In this document: piece by piece, positions 35,995 to 48,838 of the stretch
Layout of the letters: the number at the start of each line of letters is the position of its first letter
Numbering within the stretch: the stretch's first letter is position 1
NCBI RefSeq assembly: GCF_029255125.1
Contig: NZ_JAPUVR010000079.1
Span: 1-48,838 of the forward strand
Direction of reading: 5' to 3'
DNA: 48,838 nt
Source of the DNA: Accumulibacter sp.
Lineage (GTDB): Bacteria; Pseudomonadota; Gammaproteobacteria; Burkholderiales; Rhodocyclaceae
Translations under genes and position numbers: made by a program
The notes under the pieces: model-generated
Told to the model about the DNA's origin: nothing
Seen by the model: only the letters and a program-made list of their open reading frames with translations
The model's database searches: none

Positions 35995-36735
35995 ATGAGC
36001 GGGAGCAACACGACACACTTCGGATTTCAGCAGGTTGCCGAGGAGGAGAAGGCGCAGCGCGTTGCCGACGTCTTTGATTCGGTGGCTCAGCGCTACGACC
36101 TGATGAACGATCTCATGTCGGGCGGCCTGCACCGCGTGTGGAAGGCCTTTGCCATTGCCAAGAGCGGCGTGCGGGCCGGCTGGCGGGTGCTCGATGTGGC
36201 CGGCGGAACCGGCGACCTTGCGCTCGCCTTTGCCCGGCGGGTTGGCCGCGAGGGTCAAGCCTGGCTGACCGACATCAACAACGCGATGCTCACGCGCGGC
36301 CGCGACCGGCTTTGCGACCGCGGCTATATCGTGCCGGTCGCCCAGTGTGACGCCGAGAAGCTACCTTTTCCGAACGAATACTTTGACTGCGTGACGGTCG
36401 CTTTTGGCCTGCGCAACATGACGCACAAGGAGCTTGCGCTGAGCGAGATGCGGCGCGTCCTGCGTCCCGGCGGGCGCCTGCTGGTGCTCGAGTTTTCACA
36501 GGTCTGGGCGCCGCTGGCGCCCGCCTACGACTACTACTCGTTCAAGCTGATTCCCCGTCTGGGCAAACTCGTCACCGATGACGAGGAGAGCTATCGCTAC
36601 CTGGCCGAGTCGATTCGCGTCCATCCCGATCAGGAAACGCTGAAACGATTGATGGAAGAAGCCGGCCTCGAGTCGGTCGAGTACTTCAATCTCGCCATGG
36701 GCGTCGTTGCTTTGCACCGTGGCTTCCGCTTCTGA
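35995..36735 (+). CDS. ubiE: Ubiquinone/menaquinone C-methyltransferase UbiE
   Basis: UbiE methylates the quinone ring with S-adenosylmethionine. The 246-residue protein has the SAM-binding motif [16 protein letters not shown], the family signatures [18 protein letters not shown] near the N-terminus, and [18 protein letters not shown] in the middle. It lies 22 bases after DUF971 and one base before the ubiJ start, so translation is probably coupled. Confidence 0.96.
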   Translation: MSGSNTTHFGFQQVAEEEKAQRVADVFDSVAQRYDLMNDLMSGGLHRVWKAFAIAKSGVRAGWRVLDVAGGTGDLALAFARRVGREGQAWLTDINNAMLTRGRDRLCDRGYIVPVAQCDAEKLPFPNEYFDCVTVAFGLRNMTHKELALSEMRRVLRPGGRLLVLEFSQVWAPLAPAYDYYSFKLIPRLGKLVTDDEESYRYLAESIRVHPDQETLKRLMEEAGLESVEYFNLAMGVVALHRGFRF

Positions 36736-36736
36736 A

Positions 36737-37327
36737 ATGCTGCTCCGGGCTTTGCTCGCCTTCGCCAACCATGTGCTGGCGAGCGAGGACTGGGCAACAA
36801 GCCGCCTCGCCCGCTTCGCCGGACAAAGCGTAGCGATCGGCTTTGGCAGCGTCTCGCTGGCGGTGACGATCGGTGCCGACGGCTTGCTCGCCGCCGGCCT
36901 GGCCGATCCACTGTCGCCAGCCACCGTGACGCTGACGCTGCCGGATGACGCGCCAGTCCGTTGGCTGACCGATCGCGCCGCGCTGCTCGCCAGCGCGCAG
37001 ATCGCCGGCCCCGCCGACCTGGCGGAGACGCTGAACTTCGTCATGCGCCACCTGCGCTGGGACGTCGAGTCCGATCTCTCTCTGCTATTTGGCGATATCG
37101 TCGGCCGGCGCACGGCGCAAATCATCGGAGCGCTCGGCCAATGGCAGGCGAATGCGAGGCAGCGCTCGCTAAGCAGCCTTGGCGAGTATCTCAGCGAGGA
37201 AAGCGGCGTGCTCGCGACACGCCGGGAGGTAGAGCGCTTTTGCGTGAGTGTAGACGCTCTGGCCGACGACTGCCGGCGCCTTGAAAGCAGGCTGCAGCGC
37301 GTCGAATCGGCCAGACCAGCTTACTGA
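36737..37327 (+). CDS. ubiJ: Ubiquinone biosynthesis accessory factor UbiJ (SCP2 domain)
   Basis: This 196-residue protein has an N-terminal SCP2-like lipid-binding domain (FANHVLASEDWATSRLARFAG ... ADLAETLNFVMRHLRWDVESDLS). A helical C-terminus follows, with ATRREVERFCVSVDALADDCRRLESRLQ. UbiJ helps assemble the ubiquinone biosynthetic complex and binds lipid intermediates. It starts one base after ubiE. The usual next gene, ubiB, is absent here and atpC follows in convergent orientation. Confidence 0.88.
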   Translation: MLLRALLAFANHVLASEDWATSRLARFAGQSVAIGFGSVSLAVTIGADGLLAAGLADPLSPATVTLTLPDDAPVRWLTDRAALLASAQIAGPADLAETLNFVMRHLRWDVESDLSLLFGDIVGRRTAQIIGALGQWQANARQRSLSSLGEYLSEESGVLATRREVERFCVSVDALADDCRRLESRLQRVESARPAY

Positions 37328-37351
37328 AGCGCGCGCGGCGGTTTGCGCTGC

Positions 37352-37370
37352 CGGGGCGATTCCAGCCCCG
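37352..37370. terminator. Hairpin between convergent ubiJ and atpC
   Basis: CGGGGC-N7-GCCCCG forms a 6-bp stem in the 49-bp gap between the stop codons of ubiJ and atpC. There is no T run on either strand, so intrinsic termination is only a possibility. Confidence 0.35.
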
Positions 37371-37376
37371 AGATTC

Positions 37377-37802
37377 CTACTGGTGCCGCGTGCGCAGCTT
37401 CTTGATCGCCTGCAGTTGTGCCACCGCCTGCGCCAGTTCGGCTTCCGCGGTCGCCAGATCGATGTCCGCCGCGCGATCGCGCAGCGCTTCCTCAGCCCGC
37501 TTCTTGGCTTCCGTCGCTTTGGCTTCGTCAAGATCATGCGCGCGAATCGCCGTATCGGCGAGCACGGTGATCAGCGCCGGTTGCACTTCGAGCATACCGC
37601 CGGAAACATAAACCAGCTCGTACTCGTCGCGATCAGGCACCTTGAGACGAACTGTGCCCGGCTTGATCCGTGTCAGGAGCGGCGTGTGCCGCGGATAGAT
37701 CCCGAGTTCGCCCGCTTCGCCAGGGAAAACGGCGAAATCGGTCTGCCCGGAAAAAATCAGTTCCTCGGCGCTCACGACGTCAACATGTACTCTGATTGAC
37801 AT
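37377..37802 (-). CDS. atpC: F1Fo ATP synthase epsilon subunit
   Basis: This 141-residue subunit has an N-terminal beta-sandwich ([38 protein letters not shown]) and a C-terminal helical hairpin rich in Ala and Glu that can act as an inhibitor of ATP hydrolysis. I chose the ATG at 37802, which gives the normal N-terminus [19 protein letters not shown] lies upstream. It is the last gene of the atp operon, 68 bases after atpD. Confidence 0.96.
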   Translation of the reverse strand: MSIRVHVDVVSAEELIFSGQTDFAVFPGEAGELGIYPRHTPLLTRIKPGTVRLKVPDRDEYELVYVSGGMLEVQPALITVLADTAIRAHDLDEAKATEAKKRAEEALRDRAADIDLATAEAELAQAVAQLQAIKKLRTRHQ

Positions 37803-37870
37803 GGTATTTTTCCTTGTTGCATCGGCGCCGCACCATGCGAGGTGCGGCGCCGACAATCACGGATGCCGGT

Positions 37871-39286
<1,416 letters not shown>

Positions 39287-39308
39287 TTATGAACTAACTA
39301 TGCCGTGG

Positions 39309-40172
39309 TCAGACCGCCGCTGCGCCGCCGACGATTTCCGAAAGCTCTTTCGTGATCGATGCCTGGCGCGCCTTGTTGTACACCAGCTTGAGTTCGCTGA
39401 TCACGTTCTTCGCGTTGTCCGAGGCCGATTTCATCGCCACCATGCGCGCACTTTGCTCGGACGCCATGTTTTCAGCCACCGCCTGGTAGATCATCGCTTC
39501 GACATAACGCACCAGAAGATCGTCAATGACGGCCTGCGCGTCGGGCTCGTAAAGGTAGTCCCAGCGGTTGCCTTCGCCGCCGACCAGGTCGCCCGACAGG
39601 GGCAAGACCTGGTAGAGCGTCGGCTCCTGCTTCATCGTATTGATGAACCGCGTGAACGCCATGTAGAGGACATCGATCTCGCCGCGCACATAGGCGTCGA
39701 GCTGTACCTTGACCGGTCCGATCAGCTTTTCGAGGTGCGGCGTATCGCCCAGACCGACCAGATGCGAAACGACGTTGGCACCCGCTCGCTGCATGAAGCC
39801 CAAACCTTTGTTGCCGATCGCCGTTACATTGAGCTTCTTGCCTTCGGCGTCCCACTCGCGCATCTTGGCCAGCGCCAAGCGCAGCACGTTGGTGTTCAGG
39901 CCACCGCACAGGCCCTTGTCGGAGGTCACCGTGATCAAGCCGACCGTCTTGATCACCGGGCGGACGGTAAGGAAGGGGTGACGGTAGTCGGTCAGGGCGT
40001 GCGACAGATTTCCGGCTACCTGCCGGATCTTTTCGCCGTAGGGTCGGGCCGCTCGCATGCGATCCTGCGCCTTGCGCATTTTCGAGGCGGCGACCATTTC
40101 CATCGCCTTGGTGATCTTGCGCGTACTCTCGACGCTCTTGATCTTGTTGCGGATTTCCTTGCCGCTAGGCAT
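39309..40172 (-). CDS. atpG: F1Fo ATP synthase gamma subunit
   Basis: This 287-residue rotor subunit forms the central stalk. The N- and C-terminal helices of the coiled coil are clear: [33 protein letters not shown], and at the end a conserved [16 protein letters not shown]-like stretch ([12 protein letters not shown]). [12 protein letters not shown]-type core is present as [15 protein letters not shown]. It lies 18 bases after atpA. Confidence 0.98.
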   Translation of the reverse strand: MPSGKEIRNKIKSVESTRKITKAMEMVAASKMRKAQDRMRAARPYGEKIRQVAGNLSHALTDYRHPFLTVRPVIKTVGLITVTSDKGLCGGLNTNVLRLALAKMREWDAEGKKLNVTAIGNKGLGFMQRAGANVVSHLVGLGDTPHLEKLIGPVKVQLDAYVRGEIDVLYMAFTRFINTMKQEPTLYQVLPLSGDLVGGEGNRWDYLYEPDAQAVIDDLLVRYVEAMIYQAVAENMASEQSARMVAMKSASDNAKNVISELKLVYNKARQASITKELSEIVGGAAAV

Positions 40173-40190
40173 GGCAATCTCCTCGATCGA

Positions 40191-41729
<1,539 letters not shown>

Positions 41730-41739
41730 GGAATTTCTC

Positions 41740-42276
41740 CTAGTTCTTGAGCGCCAAGCTCAGGCTCTCCAGTTTTCCGCGTACGGAGGTATCGAGAACC
41801 TGGTCGCCGACCACAATCTTGACGCCGCCGATCAGCGATTGATCGACGACCACTTCGGCTGTCAGCCGGGTCTTGAAGCGCGTTTCCAGATCCGCGATCA
41901 ACGCCTTGCGCTGCCCCTCGTCGAGCGGGAACGCACTATAGATCGTCGCTTCCTTGACGCCTTCCTGGGTCGCCTTGAGGGCCTCGAAAAGGCCCGCGAT
42001 TTCGGGTAAGGCCGAGAGCCGCTCGTTGGCGGCGAGCACGTCGATCAGATTGGCTTCACTACTTCCCAGCGCCTGACCAATCAGCGACTTGAAGAGCGCA
42101 CTCTTCTGCACGGCCGACAGTTCGGGATTACCGATGCACGAGCGCATCCGTTCGTCCCGGGCAATCGAGGAAAGGAGCGAAAGCCGCTCGGACCAAACCC
42201 CCAGCGCGTTGTTTTCCTGCGCGACGCGGAATACCGCCTCGGCGTAGGGGCGCGCGATGGTGACGAGTTCAGCCAT
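41740..42276 (-). CDS. atpH: F1Fo ATP synthase delta subunit
   Basis: This 178-residue subunit connects F1 to the peripheral stalk. The N-terminal helical domain ([13 protein letters not shown]) and the C-terminal signature [25 protein letters not shown] are typical. The ATG at 42276 gives the normal N-terminus [12 protein letters not shown]; it lies four bases after the atpF stop. Confidence 0.97.
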   Translation of the reverse strand: MAELVTIARPYAEAVFRVAQENNALGVWSERLSLLSSIARDERMRSCIGNPELSAVQKSALFKSLIGQALGSSEANLIDVLAANERLSALPEIAGLFEALKATQEGVKEATIYSAFPLDEGQRKALIADLETRFKTRLTAEVVVDQSLIGGVKIVVGDQVLDTSVRGKLESLSLALKN

Positions 42277-42280
42277 GGTG

Positions 42281-42751
42281 TCAGAGTTCCTGCTTGAGCG
42301 CGACCAGCATCTGGGCATGCGCCTTGGCGTCGACTTCGCGCTTCAGGATGCGCTCGGCACCGGCCACGGCGAGATCGGCGACGCGATTGCGCAGCTCAGC
42401 CTTGGCGTGCTCCGCCTGTTGAGCGATCTCGGCTTTCGCGGCAGCAACCACCTTGTCGGCTTCGATCTTGGCTGCCCCTTTCGCCTCTTCGATCATCTGT
42501 GCGGCGCGCCTTTCGGCCGCGCCAACGATCTCTGCCGCCTTCGCTTTTGCTTCGCGCAGTGCGTCGGCAGATTTCTTCCCAGCCAGTTCCAGATCGTGCT
42601 TACCACGTTCGCCGGCAGCCAGCCCTTCGGCGATCAGCTTCTGGCGATCGGCGATCGCTTTCTGCACCGGCGGCCAGACGTATTTCATCGTGATCCAGAT
42701 GAAGACGCCGAACCAGATCGCCTCGCCAAGCAACGTTGCGTTGATGTTCAC
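42281..42751 (-). CDS. atpF: F1Fo ATP synthase subunit b
   Basis: This 156-residue subunit has one N-terminal transmembrane helix ([26 protein letters not shown]) followed by a long charged helix rich in Ala, Glu and Lys, the peripheral stalk dimer. Size equals E. coli subunit b (156). Only one b-type gene is present, so the stalk is a homodimer. Confidence 0.97.
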   Translation of the reverse strand: MNINATLLGEAIWFGVFIWITMKYVWPPVQKAIADRQKLIAEGLAAGERGKHDLELAGKKSADALREAKAKAAEIVGAAERRAAQMIEEAKGAAKIEADKVVAAAKAEIAQQAEHAKAELRNRVADLAVAGAERILKREVDAKAHAQMLVALKQEL

Positions 42752-42793
42752 GCTAACCTCCTGTTACAAGAGTTGAAGCGAAGGAAGAAGCGA

Positions 42794-43072
<279 letters not shown>

Positions 43073-43139
43073 CTAATAAAACATGCTAAATGGGTTAAAC
43101 AAGGACAACGTGAACCAAACTGGTGACCGGATGGCGCAA

Positions 43140-44306
<1,167 letters not shown>

Positions 44307-44311
44307 TTAGC

Positions 44312-44340
44312 AGCATAACAGACTCGCATAGCGGACGCAA
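44312..44340 (-). promoter_or_regulatory. Promoter of the atp operon
   Basis: TTGCGT (44340-44335) and TATGCT (44317-44312) are 17 bases apart on the minus strand. The start site near 44305 gives a leader of about 18 bases that carries GGAGG before the atpI GTG. The agreement of promoter, ribosome-binding site and start codon makes the call stronger than the boxes alone. Confidence 0.5.
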
Positions 44341-44432
44341 ACCGCACATGCAAAAAAGTTTCGATTCCTTGTTGTAGCGCGCCTTTCAGGCACTCCGGAC
44401 GAGCTTGCGACAAGCCGATATGGTGCGACGCG

Positions 44433-45272
44433 TCAAGCGCGCAGACGCTGCATGATTCCCTCAAGCTGATCGAGGTCGGCGAACTCGATGAGCAGCTTGC
44501 CGGCCCCCCGCCGGTTGGCGCGAATGGCGACCTGAGCACCGAGCAGGTCGGACAGTTCCTCCTGCAGGCGCAGCACGTCGCGGTCCGGCTTGCTCGGCGC
44601 CGCCTCTTTCGGCGGGCGTAGCGCATACTGCACGAGACGCTCGGTCTCGCGTACCGACAAACCCTTGAGCACGACGCGTTGCGCCAATTGCACCTGCAAG
44701 GCACCGGCGAGCGGCAGCAGCGCACGCGCATGGCCCATGTCGAGTTCGCCGGCCATCAGCAATTCCTGCACCGGCGGCGCCAACTGGAGCAGGCGCAACA
44801 GGTTGGAAGCGGCCGGACGAGAGCGCCCGACGGCGTCCGCCGCCTCCTGATGAGTCATCGAGAATTCGTCAATCAGGCGCTGCAGGCCGAGCGCCTCTTC
44901 CAGCGGGTTGAGGTCCTCGCGCTGGATGTTCTCGATCAGCGCCATGGCCAGCGCCGCTTCGTCCGGGATGTCGCGGATCAGCGTGGACACCTCGCTCAGA
45001 CCGGCCATCTGCGCCGCCCGCCAGCGGCGTTCGCCGGCGATGATCTCGTAGCGATCCTCGTTCAGCGGACGAACGAGAATCGGTTGCATCAGGCCCTGCA
45101 CGCGAATCGAGGCGGCCAGCTCTTCGAGCGAGTTGGCGTCCATGCGGGTGCGTGGCTGGTATTTGCCGGGCTGGATGCTGTCTACCGGCAGCGTTCGCTG
45201 CTGCTCCCTGTTCTGCGCCTCGTTGCCGGCGAGCAGGGCGTCGAGACCACGCCCCAGACCCTTCAGTTTCAT
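44433..45272 (-). CDS. parB: Chromosome partitioning protein ParB
   Basis: This 279-residue ParB/Spo0J protein has the short N-terminal ParA-stimulating segment ([11 protein letters not shown]) and the CTP-binding/arginine-patch box [12 protein letters not shown] (around residues 80-91). The [13 protein letters not shown] box comes next, and a helix-turn-helix ([24 protein letters not shown]). It binds parS sites near the origin. No 16-bp parS palindrome (TGTTTCACGTGAAACA-like) was seen in this window. It overlaps parA by four bases. Confidence 0.96.
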   Translation of the reverse strand: MKLKGLGRGLDALLAGNEAQNREQQRTLPVDSIQPGKYQPRTRMDANSLEELAASIRVQGLMQPILVRPLNEDRYEIIAGERRWRAAQMAGLSEVSTLIRDIPDEAALAMALIENIQREDLNPLEEALGLQRLIDEFSMTHQEAADAVGRSRPAASNLLRLLQLAPPVQELLMAGELDMGHARALLPLAGALQVQLAQRVVLKGLSVRETERLVQYALRPPKEAAPSKPDRDVLRLQEELSDLLGAQVAIRANRRGAGKLLIEFADLDQLEGIMQRLRA

Positions 45273-46081
45273 GCCTCAGCTCCTGATTGCTGCCGCTGGT
45301 CGGTCGCCACCGGGCGGTTCGCCGAGCGCCGTTCGAGGATCTCCTGCGCCAGCAGCAGATACGCCTGGGCGCCCTTCGAAGCGCGATCGAAAGCGATCGC
45401 CGGCTTGCCGTACGACGGCGCCTCAGCCAGTCGCACGTTGCGCGGAATGATCGACCGATAGACCTTGCTTCCAAAATGCCCTTCCAGTTCGCGCGACACC
45501 TGCTGGGTCAAGGTCGAACGCGGATCGAACATCGTGCGCAGCAGCCCCTCGATTTCAAGCACCGGGTTCAGATTGGCACGAATCCTCTTGAGCGTTGCGA
45601 CCAGGTCGGTCAAGCCTTCCAAAGCGTAGTACTCGCACTGCATCGGAATCATCACCGTATCGGCTGCGACCAGCCCATTCACTGTCAGCATGTTGAGCGC
45701 CGGCGGACAGTCGAGGAGAATGTAGTCGTATTCGCTGCGAACCGCGCCGAGAGCATCGCGCAGGCGATACTCGCGCTGCTTGAGCTCGATCAGATCGACT
45801 TCCGCACCTGCCAAGTCGCGATTCGCCGGCAGCACGGTGAAAGCGAATGCCGTCTGCACGCGCGTTTCCGCCACGGTCGAGCGGCCAATCAGGACTTGAT
45901 AGACGGTCGGCATGGCCGCTCGCTTGCCGACGCCGCAACCGGTGGTCGCGTTACCCTGCGGGTCAAGATCGACGAGCAGCACGCGCTGGCCCAATTCGGC
46001 CAGGCAGGCGGACAGGTTGACCGCGGTCGTCGTCTTGCCGACGCCGCCCTTCTGGTTGGTTACCGCAAGAATCTTCGTCAA
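45269..46081 (-). CDS. parA: Chromosome partitioning ATPase ParA
   Basis: This 270-residue ParA/Soj ATPase has the deviant Walker A KGGVGKTTTAVN near the N-terminus, LLVDLDPQGNATTG, and YDYILLDCPPALNML. The best start is a TTG at 46081: GAGAGG lies six bases upstream, and the TTG follows the rsmG stop after one base, giving the normal N-terminus (M)TKILAVTNQKGG. The next ATG would delete the P-loop. Confidence 0.95.
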   Translation of the reverse strand: MTKILAVTNQKGGVGKTTTAVNLSACLAELGQRVLLVDLDPQGNATTGCGVGKRAAMPTVYQVLIGRSTVAETRVQTAFAFTVLPANRDLAGAEVDLIELKQREYRLRDALGAVRSEYDYILLDCPPALNMLTVNGLVAADTVMIPMQCEYYALEGLTDLVATLKRIRANLNPVLEIEGLLRTMFDPRSTLTQQVSRELEGHFGSKVYRSIIPRNVRLAEAPSYGKPAIAFDRASKGAQAYLLLAQEILERRSANRPVATDQRQQSGAEA

Positions 46082-46082
46082 A

Positions 46083-46730
46083 TTACCTCTCCCCCTCTTG
46101 CCCGGCGCGCCGACTGGCCAGCACGACCAGGTGCCGCTCGCCAGCAACGCCCGGGACGACCAGGCGATGGACCGCCTCGACGTGCACGTCGGCCGCCAAA
46201 TGCGCCATTTCCTCAGTCGGCCGCACGCCCTTCATCGCCAGCCAACGGCCGCCATCGGCCAGCAGGTGATGCGAGGCAGTGACGAATTCGGCGAGCGTCG
46301 AAAAAGCACGTGCGGTAATCGTGGTGAAACCGGCTGCCGGCCGGTAGTCCTCGACACGGCCGCAGTGTACGGCAATATTGGTCAAATCCAGCTCGATTGC
46401 CGCCTGTTTCAGGAACGCCGCCTTCTTCGCGCTGGCGTCGAGCAGCACTGCGCGCAGATCCGGCCGGAAGATCGCCAACGGCAAGCCAGGCATGCCGCCG
46501 CCGCTGCCTACATCGAGCAGCGTCGGCCCGACCAGGTGCGGCAGGATGGCGAGCGAATCGAGCAGATGCTGACTGATCGCCGGCGCCACCTGATGCACCG
46601 CGGTCAGGCGGTACGTCCGGTTCCACTTGGCGAGCAGATCAAGGTAGGCGAGCAGCTTCGCTGCGACCCCGGGCGCCGGTTCGAGACCGAGCCGCGCCAG
46701 GCCGTTCGCGAGTTGCTCGGCTGGCTGCAT
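46083..46730 (-). CDS. rsmG: 16S rRNA m7G527 methyltransferase RsmG
   Basis: RsmG methylates G527 of 16S rRNA with S-adenosylmethionine. The 215-residue protein (207 in E. coli) has WNRTYRLTAV, the SAM motif LLDVGSGGGMPGLPLAI, and a downstream ITARAFSTLAEF segment. The ATG overlaps the mnmG stop by one base, and its own stop lies one base before the parA TTG, so the genes are translationally coupled. Confidence 0.96.
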   Translation of the reverse strand: MQPAEQLANGLARLGLEPAPGVAAKLLAYLDLLAKWNRTYRLTAVHQVAPAISQHLLDSLAILPHLVGPTLLDVGSGGGMPGLPLAIFRPDLRAVLLDASAKKAAFLKQAAIELDLTNIAVHCGRVEDYRPAAGFTTITARAFSTLAEFVTASHHLLADGGRWLAMKGVRPTEEMAHLAADVHVEAVHRLVVPGVAGERHLVVLASRRAGQEGER

Positions 46731-48637
46731 CAGGCCGCACCGCCGGCGCGCTGACGCGCGCGTTCGCCCTCGCCGCGCTTGAGATGCACGAGCAGGATGG
46801 CAACCGCTGCCGGCGTCACTCCCTGAATGCGCGAGGCCTGCCCCAAGGTCTGCGGCCGCTGCGTCGCGAGCTTCTGCTGCACCTCGCGCGACAGACCGCT
46901 GATCGCGGCAAAGTCGAAGTCGTCGGGAAAAAGCGCGTCTTCATGCGCCAGCGCCTTCGCCACTTCGCTCTGCTGGCGCTCGATGTAACCCTGGTACTTG
47001 GCCTGAATCTCGACCTGCTCGATCACCGCCTCGCTCAGCCCGAGCTCGCCCGGGCACACGCCGATGAGTTGCGCGTACCCCACCTCCGGCCGCCGGAGCA
47101 GGTCGTACAGGCAGTACTCACGTTCCAGCGGCTTGCCGAAAAGCCTCACCGCGTCCGCCTCGACCAGGCTGCGCGGCGACAGCCAGGTCGACTTCAGCCG
47201 TTCCTGCGCCCGCGCGATCGCCTCCTGTTTCTCACTGAACGCCTGCCAGCGCTGGTCATCGACCAGACCCAGGCGGCGCCCGACGCCGGTCAGCCGCGCG
47301 TCCGCGTTGTCCTCGCGCAGCGAAAGGCGATACTCGGCGCGGCTGGTGAACATCCGGTACGGCTCCGACACGCCGCGCGTGATCAGATCGTCGACGAGAA
47401 CGCCGAGATAAGCCTCGTCGCGCCGCGGCGTCCACGCTTCCTCCTCACGGACCAGGCGCGCCGCGTTCGTCCCGGCAAGCAGTCCCTGCGCCGCTGCCTC
47501 CTCGTAGCCGGTCGTACCGTTGATCTGCCCGGCGAAGAAGAGCCCGCCGATCACCTTCGTCTCGAGCGAAGCCTTCAAGCCGCGCGGATCGAAGTAGTCG
47601 TACTCAATGGCATAGCCCGGACGCAGAATATGACAATTGCCGAGACCGTCGATCGAGCGCACGATCGCCAGTTGCACATCGAAGGGCAGGCTCGTCGAAA
47701 TCCCGTTGGGATAGATCTCGTGGGTCGTCAGCCCCTCCGGTTCGAGGAAGATCTGGTGGCTGTCCTTGCCCGCGAAGCGGTGGATCTTGTCCTCGATCGA
47801 AGGGCAGTAGCGCGGCCCGACGCCTTCGATGACCCCGGTATACATCGGCGAGCGATCGAGGTTGGCGCGAATGATGTCGTGCGTCTGCCGATTCGTGCTG
47901 GTGATCCAGCACGGCACCTGGCGTGGATGTCGGCCGGCATCGCCGAGAAAAGAAAACACCGGCAGCGGATCGTCCGAATGCTGCTCGGCGAGGCGCGCAA
48001 AGTCGATCGTCCTGCCGTCCAGGCGTGGCGGCGTGCCGGTCTTCAGCCGACCGACCGGCAACTGCAATTCGCGCAGGCGCGCCGCCAGCGAAACCGCCGG
48101 CGGATCGCCCATCCGCCCGCCCGTGTAGTTCGCCAACCCGACGTGGATCAGCCCGTTGAGGAAGGTCCCGGCGGTGAGGACGACCGCCCGCGCCGAAAAG
48201 CGGATGCCGAGTTGGGTGACCACCCCGGCCACCTGATCACCGTCGAGAATCAGGTCGTCGCAGGCCTGGGCAAAAATCGTCAGCCTGGCCTCTTCCTCAA
48301 GCCGGCGACGAATCGCCTGCCGATAGAGAACGCGGTCGGCCTGCGCGCGCGTCGCTCGCACCGCCGGCCCCTTGCTCGAATTGAGCATGCGGAACTGAAT
48401 CCCCGCCTCGTCGCAGGCCGCCGCCATCGCGCCGCCCAGAGCATCGATCTCCTTCACCAGATGCCCTTTGCCGATGCCGCCGATCGACGGATTGCAGCTC
48501 ATCGCGCCGAGCGTCTCCAGATTGTGCGTCAAGAGCAGCGTCTTGCTCCCGATGCGCGCCGCAGCCAGCGCCGCCTCGGTACCGGCATGCCCGCCACCGA
48601 CCACGATGACATCGAAACGCTCTGGAAAAAGCATCAT
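46730..48637 (-). CDS. mnmG: tRNA uridine 5-carboxymethylaminomethyl modification enzyme MnmG
   Basis: MnmG (GidA) with MnmE modifies the wobble uridine of several tRNAs. The 635-residue protein has the FAD-binding motif [17 protein letters not shown]. It also has the MnmG signatures [24 protein letters not shown] and [21 protein letters not shown], and a normal C-terminal helical domain. Two adjacent ATG codons (48637, 48634) are candidate starts. The frame extends upstream without family features. Confidence 0.97.
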   Translation of the reverse strand: MMLFPERFDVIVVGGGHAGTEAALAAARIGSKTLLLTHNLETLGAMSCNPSIGGIGKGHLVKEIDALGGAMAAACDEAGIQFRMLNSSKGPAVRATRAQADRVLYRQAIRRRLEEEARLTIFAQACDDLILDGDQVAGVVTQLGIRFSARAVVLTAGTFLNGLIHVGLANYTGGRMGDPPAVSLAARLRELQLPVGRLKTGTPPRLDGRTIDFARLAEQHSDDPLPVFSFLGDAGRHPRQVPCWITSTNRQTHDIIRANLDRSPMYTGVIEGVGPRYCPSIEDKIHRFAGKDSHQIFLEPEGLTTHEIYPNGISTSLPFDVQLAIVRSIDGLGNCHILRPGYAIEYDYFDPRGLKASLETKVIGGLFFAGQINGTTGYEEAAAQGLLAGTNAARLVREEEAWTPRRDEAYLGVLVDDLITRGVSEPYRMFTSRAEYRLSLREDNADARLTGVGRRLGLVDDQRWQAFSEKQEAIARAQERLKSTWLSPRSLVEADAVRLFGKPLEREYCLYDLLRRPEVGYAQLIGVCPGELGLSEAVIEQVEIQAKYQGYIERQQSEVAKALAHEDALFPDDFDFAAISGLSREVQQKLATQRPQTLGQASRIQGVTPAAVAILLVHLKRGEGERARQRAGGAA

Positions 48638-48838
48638 TGGCGCAGTCTCTTGCGGCGAAGGAAGCAGCGAAAAAGCCAGTGATTCTACGTCAGTTCGCGG
48701 CACGGGGACAGGCCAGGGTGCAATCGAAAGTGCGACTGGCGCCGGGGTGGTCGGCATTGGCCTTCGGCACTAGACAAATGAGCGGAGGTGAGGTAAATAG
48801 CGATGGGTGACTTTAACCTGGAGCGAAACCCATGGCAG
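48638..48838. other. Region upstream of mnmG
   Basis: No gene is evident in these 201 bases. A TAGAAT (48687-48682, minus strand) could be a -10 box for mnmG, with no good -35 partner. The order mnmG-rsmG-parA-parB often lies beside oriC, but I see no DnaA boxes (TTATCCACA or close variants) here. Confidence 0.4.

Noticed and set aside
48638-48838. Replication origin next to mnmG
   Set aside because: Gene order suggests proximity to oriC, but no DnaA boxes or AT-rich unwinding region are present in the 201 bases available.

Overview
This is a GC-rich bacterial chromosome segment, densely packed with housekeeping genes. Gene content and order point to a betaproteobacterium, most likely of the Rhodocyclales (Accumulibacter/Dechloromonas-like). 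Supporting signs are metX-metW, a giant DUF3683 FAD/Fe-S oxidoreductase, HIT/DUF971/ubiE/ubiJ, and the oriC-proximal order mnmG-rsmG-parA-parB-atpIBEFHAGDC. The genus is an inference. No tRNA, rRNA, CRISPR array, insertion sequence or prophage was seen.

Layout. 1-558: edge of an accessory locus with a TIR-domain gene. 784-5672: nitrogen control, with glnA, a DUF4124 gene, ntrB and ntrC, and upstream of glnA a sigma-54 promoter with two NtrC-type sites 31 bp apart. 5770-8112: rhodanese, nadA and tpx. 8186-12564: cobalamin salvage (btuF-like, cobQ, cobU) and rpiA. 12940-17526: a four-gene TolC-MacA-MacB(ATPase)-MacB(permease) export operon. 17573-20257: gamma-carbonic anhydrase-like protein, a second DUF4124 protein, pyrE and exonuclease III. 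20438-21468: a DUF883 (YqjD/ElaB)-YqjE-YqjK membrane/stress cluster. 21585-25483: a tightly overlapping metX-metW-ampG-SMUG operon, preceded by what reads as a SAM-II riboswitch and an intrinsic terminator. 25480-27919: EIIA(Man)-HPr-EI, a PTS without sugar permease. 27998-33292: apbE and a divergent 1292-residue DUF3683/FAD/Fe-S/CCG oxidoreductase. 33423-37327: HIT protein, a 536-residue unknown, DUF971, ubiE and ubiJ. 37377-44340: the complete F1Fo ATP synthase operon with its promoter. 44433-48637: parB, parA, rsmG and mnmG.

How it works together. Most genes serve core metabolism: nitrogen assimilation under NtrBC, NAD, pyrimidine, methionine, ubiquinone and cobalamin supply, and ATP synthesis. 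The clearest regulatory signals are the glnA enhancer/promoter and the metX leader. The leader would place methionine synthesis, and by overlap a muropeptide permease and a uracil-DNA glycosylase, under S-adenosylmethionine control. The accessory element with most potential novelty is the TIR gene at the left edge, whose 3' end is unclear. All family calls come from reading the translated sequence; no database search was run.
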